5,023 bases of DNA from assembly GCA_001462255.1 (NCBI GenBank), contig LIUJ01000190.1, forward strand, positions 1 through 5,023. Direction: 5' to 3'. A model generated the notes under the pieces. The model did not search any database. It saw only the letters and a list, made by a program, of their open reading frames with translations, and was not told the origin of the DNA. This document shows, one piece after another, positions 4,985 through 5,023 of this stretch. Source of the stretch: Fibrobacteria bacterium GUT77. Its GTDB lineage: Bacteria; Fibrobacterota; Chitinivibrionia; Chitinivibrionales; Chitinispirillaceae. The stretch's first letter is position 1; each line of letters begins with the position of its first letter. The translations under genes were made by a program, and so were the position numbers.

Positions 4985-5023
4985 AGTTTGCCTCGTATGT
5001 ATAAAACCGTGTCCGCGACGGGG

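Larger units (their letters stand above)
4815..5023. other. AT-rich upstream region of the operon
   Basis: This 209-base stretch carries no confidently identified gene. It holds the terminator-like hairpin, the weak promoter candidate and the possible leader ORF. On the minus strand, three frames enter from the window edge. One stops at 4985-4983 after 12 codons, at the hairpin base, and is the most natural candidate for the tail of an upstream gene. Another stays open for 46 codons to TAA at 4885-4883 and includes a very hydrophobic stretch (LFLLFLWIWIILLIG). I could not recognise any family in either tail. No tRNA or riboswitch was recognised. Confidence 0.5.

Overview
The window is a compact bacterial operon read entirely on the minus strand, so transcription runs from high to low coordinates. 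In transcription order it holds trpA (tryptophan synthase alpha chain), a monofunctional chorismate mutase of the eukaryotic-like AroQ-beta type, tyrA (prephenate dehydrogenase), an EPSP-synthase-family protein (aroA-like) and nadK (NAD kinase). The start of nadK is present but its stop codon lies beyond position 1. The genes overlap or nearly abut: 8 nt, 8 nt, 4 nt and a 10-nt gap. This implies one mRNA with translational coupling. Bases 4815-5023, upstream of trpA, are visibly more AT-rich. They hold a terminator-like hairpin, a weak promoter candidate, and a possible 21-codon leader ORF whose stop overlaps the trpA start.

Functionally, chorismate mutase makes prephenate and TyrA turns it into the tyrosine precursor. 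EPSP synthase belongs two steps before chorismate, TrpA completes tryptophan, and NadK makes NADP(H). The cluster is therefore an aromatic amino acid operon. I cannot assign the organism firmly. Gene structure, overlaps and moderate-to-high GC coding sequence are bacterial; a host-associated spirochaete-like bacterium is only a guess.

Three things stand out. First, the aroA-like protein keeps the EPSP synthase fold by eye but has lost almost every known substrate-binding and catalytic residue, although its frame is fully open. Second, tyrA and the aroA-like gene each carry an in-frame Asn/Thr/Gly/Asp-rich insert made of the same degenerate short DNA repeat (words such as GGTATTATTGAC), at unrelated positions in the two proteins. 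This suggests a small repeat element that spreads within coding sequence. Third, the chorismate mutase resembles yeast Aro7 and plant enzymes rather than the short bacterial AroQ, with an apparent loss of one conserved active-site arginine.
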